Below are positions 62,223 through 64,000 of a stretch of 64,000 bases of DNA, piece by piece. Position 1 is the stretch's first letter. Every line of letters begins with the position of its first letter. The notes beneath the pieces were generated by a model. That model had not been told where the DNA came from and did no database searches. It saw only the letters and a list, made by a program, of their open reading frames with translations. The stretch comes from Nostoc sphaeroides. GTDB lineage: Bacteria; Cyanobacteriota; Cyanobacteriia; Cyanobacteriales; Nostocaceae. Made by a program: the position numbers and the translations under genes. The stretch is from positions 5,082,501-5,146,500 of the forward strand of contig NZ_CP031941.1 in NCBI RefSeq assembly GCF_003443655.1, in the 5' to 3' direction.

Positions 62223-62858
62223 TTGCAATATATATATCTTCACGGTTTCGCTTCTGGCCCTAATTCTACCAAAGCGCGGGATATAGGCGATCGCTTTGCC
62301 CAAATTCACACAAAGCTAAAAATTCCCGATCTAAATGCTGGCGATTTTTCGCACTTAACAATCACTCGTCAAATTACTCAAGTTGCCGCAGAATTCAGTA
62401 ATAATTCTACGCCAGTAACGCTTATTGGTTCAAGTTTAGGCGGCTTGATCACTGCCCACTTGGGACAGCAATATTTACAAATACAACGTCTTGTGCTGCT
62501 AGCACCAGCTTTCGGGTTTTTATCCCATTGGTTGCCCAAACTAGGCGATGAAGAAGTACAACGGTGGCAGCAAGATAAATATATCATGGTCTACCACTAT
62601 GGGGAGGAGCGAAAACTTCCCTTAAGTTACGATTTCGTTACAGATGCTGCCCAATACCAAGAGAAGTTTTTGCAACGTCCTATCCCCACCCTGATTTTGC
62701 ATGGAAAAAACGATGAAGTCATCCCCATCGGAGCCAGTCGGGACTTTGGGCGATTGCGTCCTTGGGTAAAGTTAGTCGAACTCGACAGCGATCACGCCTT
62801 AGGTAATGTTATGGAAGAAATTTGGCAGACAATTCGCCTCTTTTGCCAATTACCTTGA
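62223..62858 (+). CDS. YqiA/YcfP-type alpha/beta hydrolase (esterase)
   Basis: 211 residues from TTG 62223 (MQYIYLHGFASGPNSTKARD), which is the usual family opening. The oxyanion region LHGFASGP, the nucleophile elbow LIGSSLGGLIT with its Ser, the acid in ILHGKNDEVIPI and the His in DSDHALGN are all present. The family cleaves esters of unknown physiological identity. It is cytoplasmic. Its 5' region contains the dispersed motif ACGAGACGCTGCGCGAACGGCAGG, so the promoter is not clear. hisC follows 120 bp downstream on the same strand. Confidence 0.86.
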   Translation: MQYIYLHGFASGPNSTKARDIGDRFAQIHTKLKIPDLNAGDFSHLTITRQITQVAAEFSNNSTPVTLIGSSLGGLITAHLGQQYLQIQRLVLLAPAFGFLSHWLPKLGDEEVQRWQQDKYIMVYHYGEERKLPLSYDFVTDAAQYQEKFLQRPIPTLILHGKNDEVIPIGASRDFGRLRPWVKLVELDSDHALGNVMEEIWQTIRLFCQLP

Positions 62859-62889
62859 AGCTGTAAAATATTAAACTCTCACATAAATA

Positions 62890-62972
62890 ATGTCCTTAGT
62901 CATTTGTCCTTTCTTTGGTTACTAATGACAAATGACAAATGACAAATGACCAATGACTAATGACTAATGACT
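62890..62972. repeat. GTCATTTG / TGACAAA / TAATGAC heptamer repeats
   Basis: Runs of TGACAAA then TGACTAA units fill the gap before hisC. Confidence 0.75.
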
Positions 62973-62978
62973 AAAATT

Positions 62979-64000
62979 ATGCTTCCCTTTATCCGGTCAG
63001 ATTTAGCCAAATTTACCGCTTACAAACCTCACCCCAGCAGCGATACAGCCGAATCTGTCTCCGGGCAATTTGATCGGCTGGATACAAATGAAAGCCCTTA
63101 TGATTTACCACCTGAGTTAAAAGAGAAGCTAGCCTGGACATATCAGCAAGTAATTGAAACAAATCGTTATCCCGATGGCGGACATGAGACACTTAAAGAT
63201 GCGATCGCCCAATACGTCAATGAATCAGCCGCCATCTCGCTATATACTGCTGCCAATATTTCTGTTGGAAATGGTTCAGATGAACTAATCCGTTCTTTAT
63301 TAATTGCCACCTGTCTAGGAGGAGAAGGTTCAATTCTAGTTGCCAATCCCACTTTTTCTATGTACGGAATTTTGGCACAAACTCTGGGTATTCCTGTAGT
63401 CGCGGTGGGTAGAAATGAAACAAATTTTGAAATTGACTTAAAAGCTGCACAGGCTGCGATCGAAAATACTCAAAATCCCCCGATTCGCGTAGTTTTTGTA
63501 GTGCATCCCAATTCACCGACTGCCAATAGTTTAACTGCGGCAGAGTTGGCATGGTTAAGAAGTTTGAACGAGCATATTTTGGTAGTAATTGATGAAGCTT
63601 ATTTTGAATTTAGTCAAACTACCCTAGTAGGTGAATTAGCACAGCGCCCTAATTGGGTGATATTACGTACTTTTTCTAAAGCCTTCCGGTTGGCAGCTCT
63701 CCGTGTTGGTTATTGTATCGCTCATCCCGAAGCGATCGCCATTTTAGAAAAAGTTCGCTTACCTTACAATCTCCCTAGCTTTTCCATAGCAGCAGCATTA
63801 GTTGCTTTACAAAACCGCACACTCTTGCTAGAATTAATTCCCCAAACCCTGAGTGAACGAGCCAAACTCATCGAAATTTTATCCCAGCAACCAGAACTAC
63901 AAATTACCGCAAGCGCTGCTAATTTTATTTACCTACGTCTTAAACCAAATAGCTTTAAGTCACCAGATGGTGCGTTAAAAACTTTCCACCAGAAGCTTAG
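62979..64000 (+). CDS. hisC: Histidinol-phosphate aminotransferase, 3' end beyond the window
   Basis: A PLP-dependent class I/II aminotransferase of histidine synthesis. The frame is open from ATG 62979 ([17 protein letters not shown]) to the window edge, about 340 codons of an expected 350-380. Motifs: [11 protein letters not shown], the phosphate-binding [21 protein letters not shown] (cofactor-stacking region, slightly altered from NPNNPTG), VIDEAYFEF with Asp, and [16 protein letters not shown] with the Schiff-base Lys. All catalytic residues seen so far are intact. The start codon is preceded directly by heptamer repeats. Confidence 0.92.
   Translation, partial: MLPFIRSDLAKFTAYKPHPSSDTAESVSGQFDRLDTNESPYDLPPELKEKLAWTYQQVIETNRYPDGGHETLKDAIAQYVNESAAISLYTAANISVGNGSDELIRSLLIATCLGGEGSILVANPTFSMYGILAQTLGIPVVAVGRNETNFEIDLKAAQAAIENTQNPPIRVVFVVHPNSPTANSLTAAELAWLRSLNEHILVVIDEAYFEFSQTTLVGELAQRPNWVILRTFSKAFRLAALRVGYCIAHPEAIAILEKVRLPYNLPSFSIAAALVALQNRTLLLELIPQTLSERAKLIEILSQQPELQITASAANFIYLRLKPNSFKSPDGALKTFHQKL

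Overview
The window is chromosomal DNA of a filamentous, probably heterocyst-forming cyanobacterium of the Nostoc/Anabaena type. Several things point that way. The HIP1 octamer GCGATCGC is scattered throughout. There are many heptameric short tandem repeats (runs of GTCATTA, AGTTAGG, CCCCACT). The gene set is cyanobacterial: a SasA clock kinase, a CRR7-like NDH-1 protein, DUF2854, DUF2256, a Mo-dependent nitrogenase C-terminal-domain protein, a three-domain S1 protein and the asd-dapA-rnj cluster facing tig-clpP-clpX. I see no rRNA, tRNA, CRISPR array, prophage or intact transposase gene.

Layout. 0.4-9 kb carries an SLH-domain lipoprotein, sasA convergent with a response-regulator diguanylate cyclase, a CRR7-like protein, a DUF2854 membrane protein, a 57-residue gene with its own terminator and a lone receiver protein. 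9-11 kb is ppk1. 11.8-17 kb is the least explained coding block: two paralogous small secreted proteins and a 986-residue exported, probably outer-membrane protein, followed by an orphan sensor kinase. 19-26 kb has an exported Pro-rich protein, a TPR protein, a sigma-like protein, a glyoxalase-fold protein, an HlyD-type adaptor and an atypical SDR. 26.7-33 kb mixes accessory genes (SAP-like, RHH-like, Uma2) with S1, dienelactone hydrolase, GntR and an alpha/beta hydrolase. 33.3-42.1 kb is the conserved core: tig, clpP and clpX on the minus strand, and asd, dapA and rnj on the plus strand.

42-64 kb holds an SLC13/ArsB-type permease, the Mo-nitrogenase-like small protein, a caspase-fold protein that has lost both catalytic residues, rpmF, a sulfite-oxidase-fold protein, DUF2256 plus isoaspartyl peptidase, a DUF29 protein, glmU, an HD-GYP response regulator, a rhodanese, an outer-membrane protein divergent from a frameshifted FecR/Pro-rich-repeat gene, glutathione reductase, a YqiA-like esterase and a hisC gene cut by the window end.

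The intergenic DNA is crowded with small non-autonomous palindromic elements. At least five share CAATA...TATTG ends; four of these sit between exact 10-bp direct repeats and the fifth between a degenerate one. Two unrelated elements (13014-13169 and 26360-26571) also sit between exact 9-10-bp duplications, and some elements are nested in others. The most checkable findings are this element set, a single-base insertion inside a HIP1 site that splits the FecR gene, the YN pseudo-caspase, and the secreted-pair/outer-membrane locus at 11.8-17 kb.
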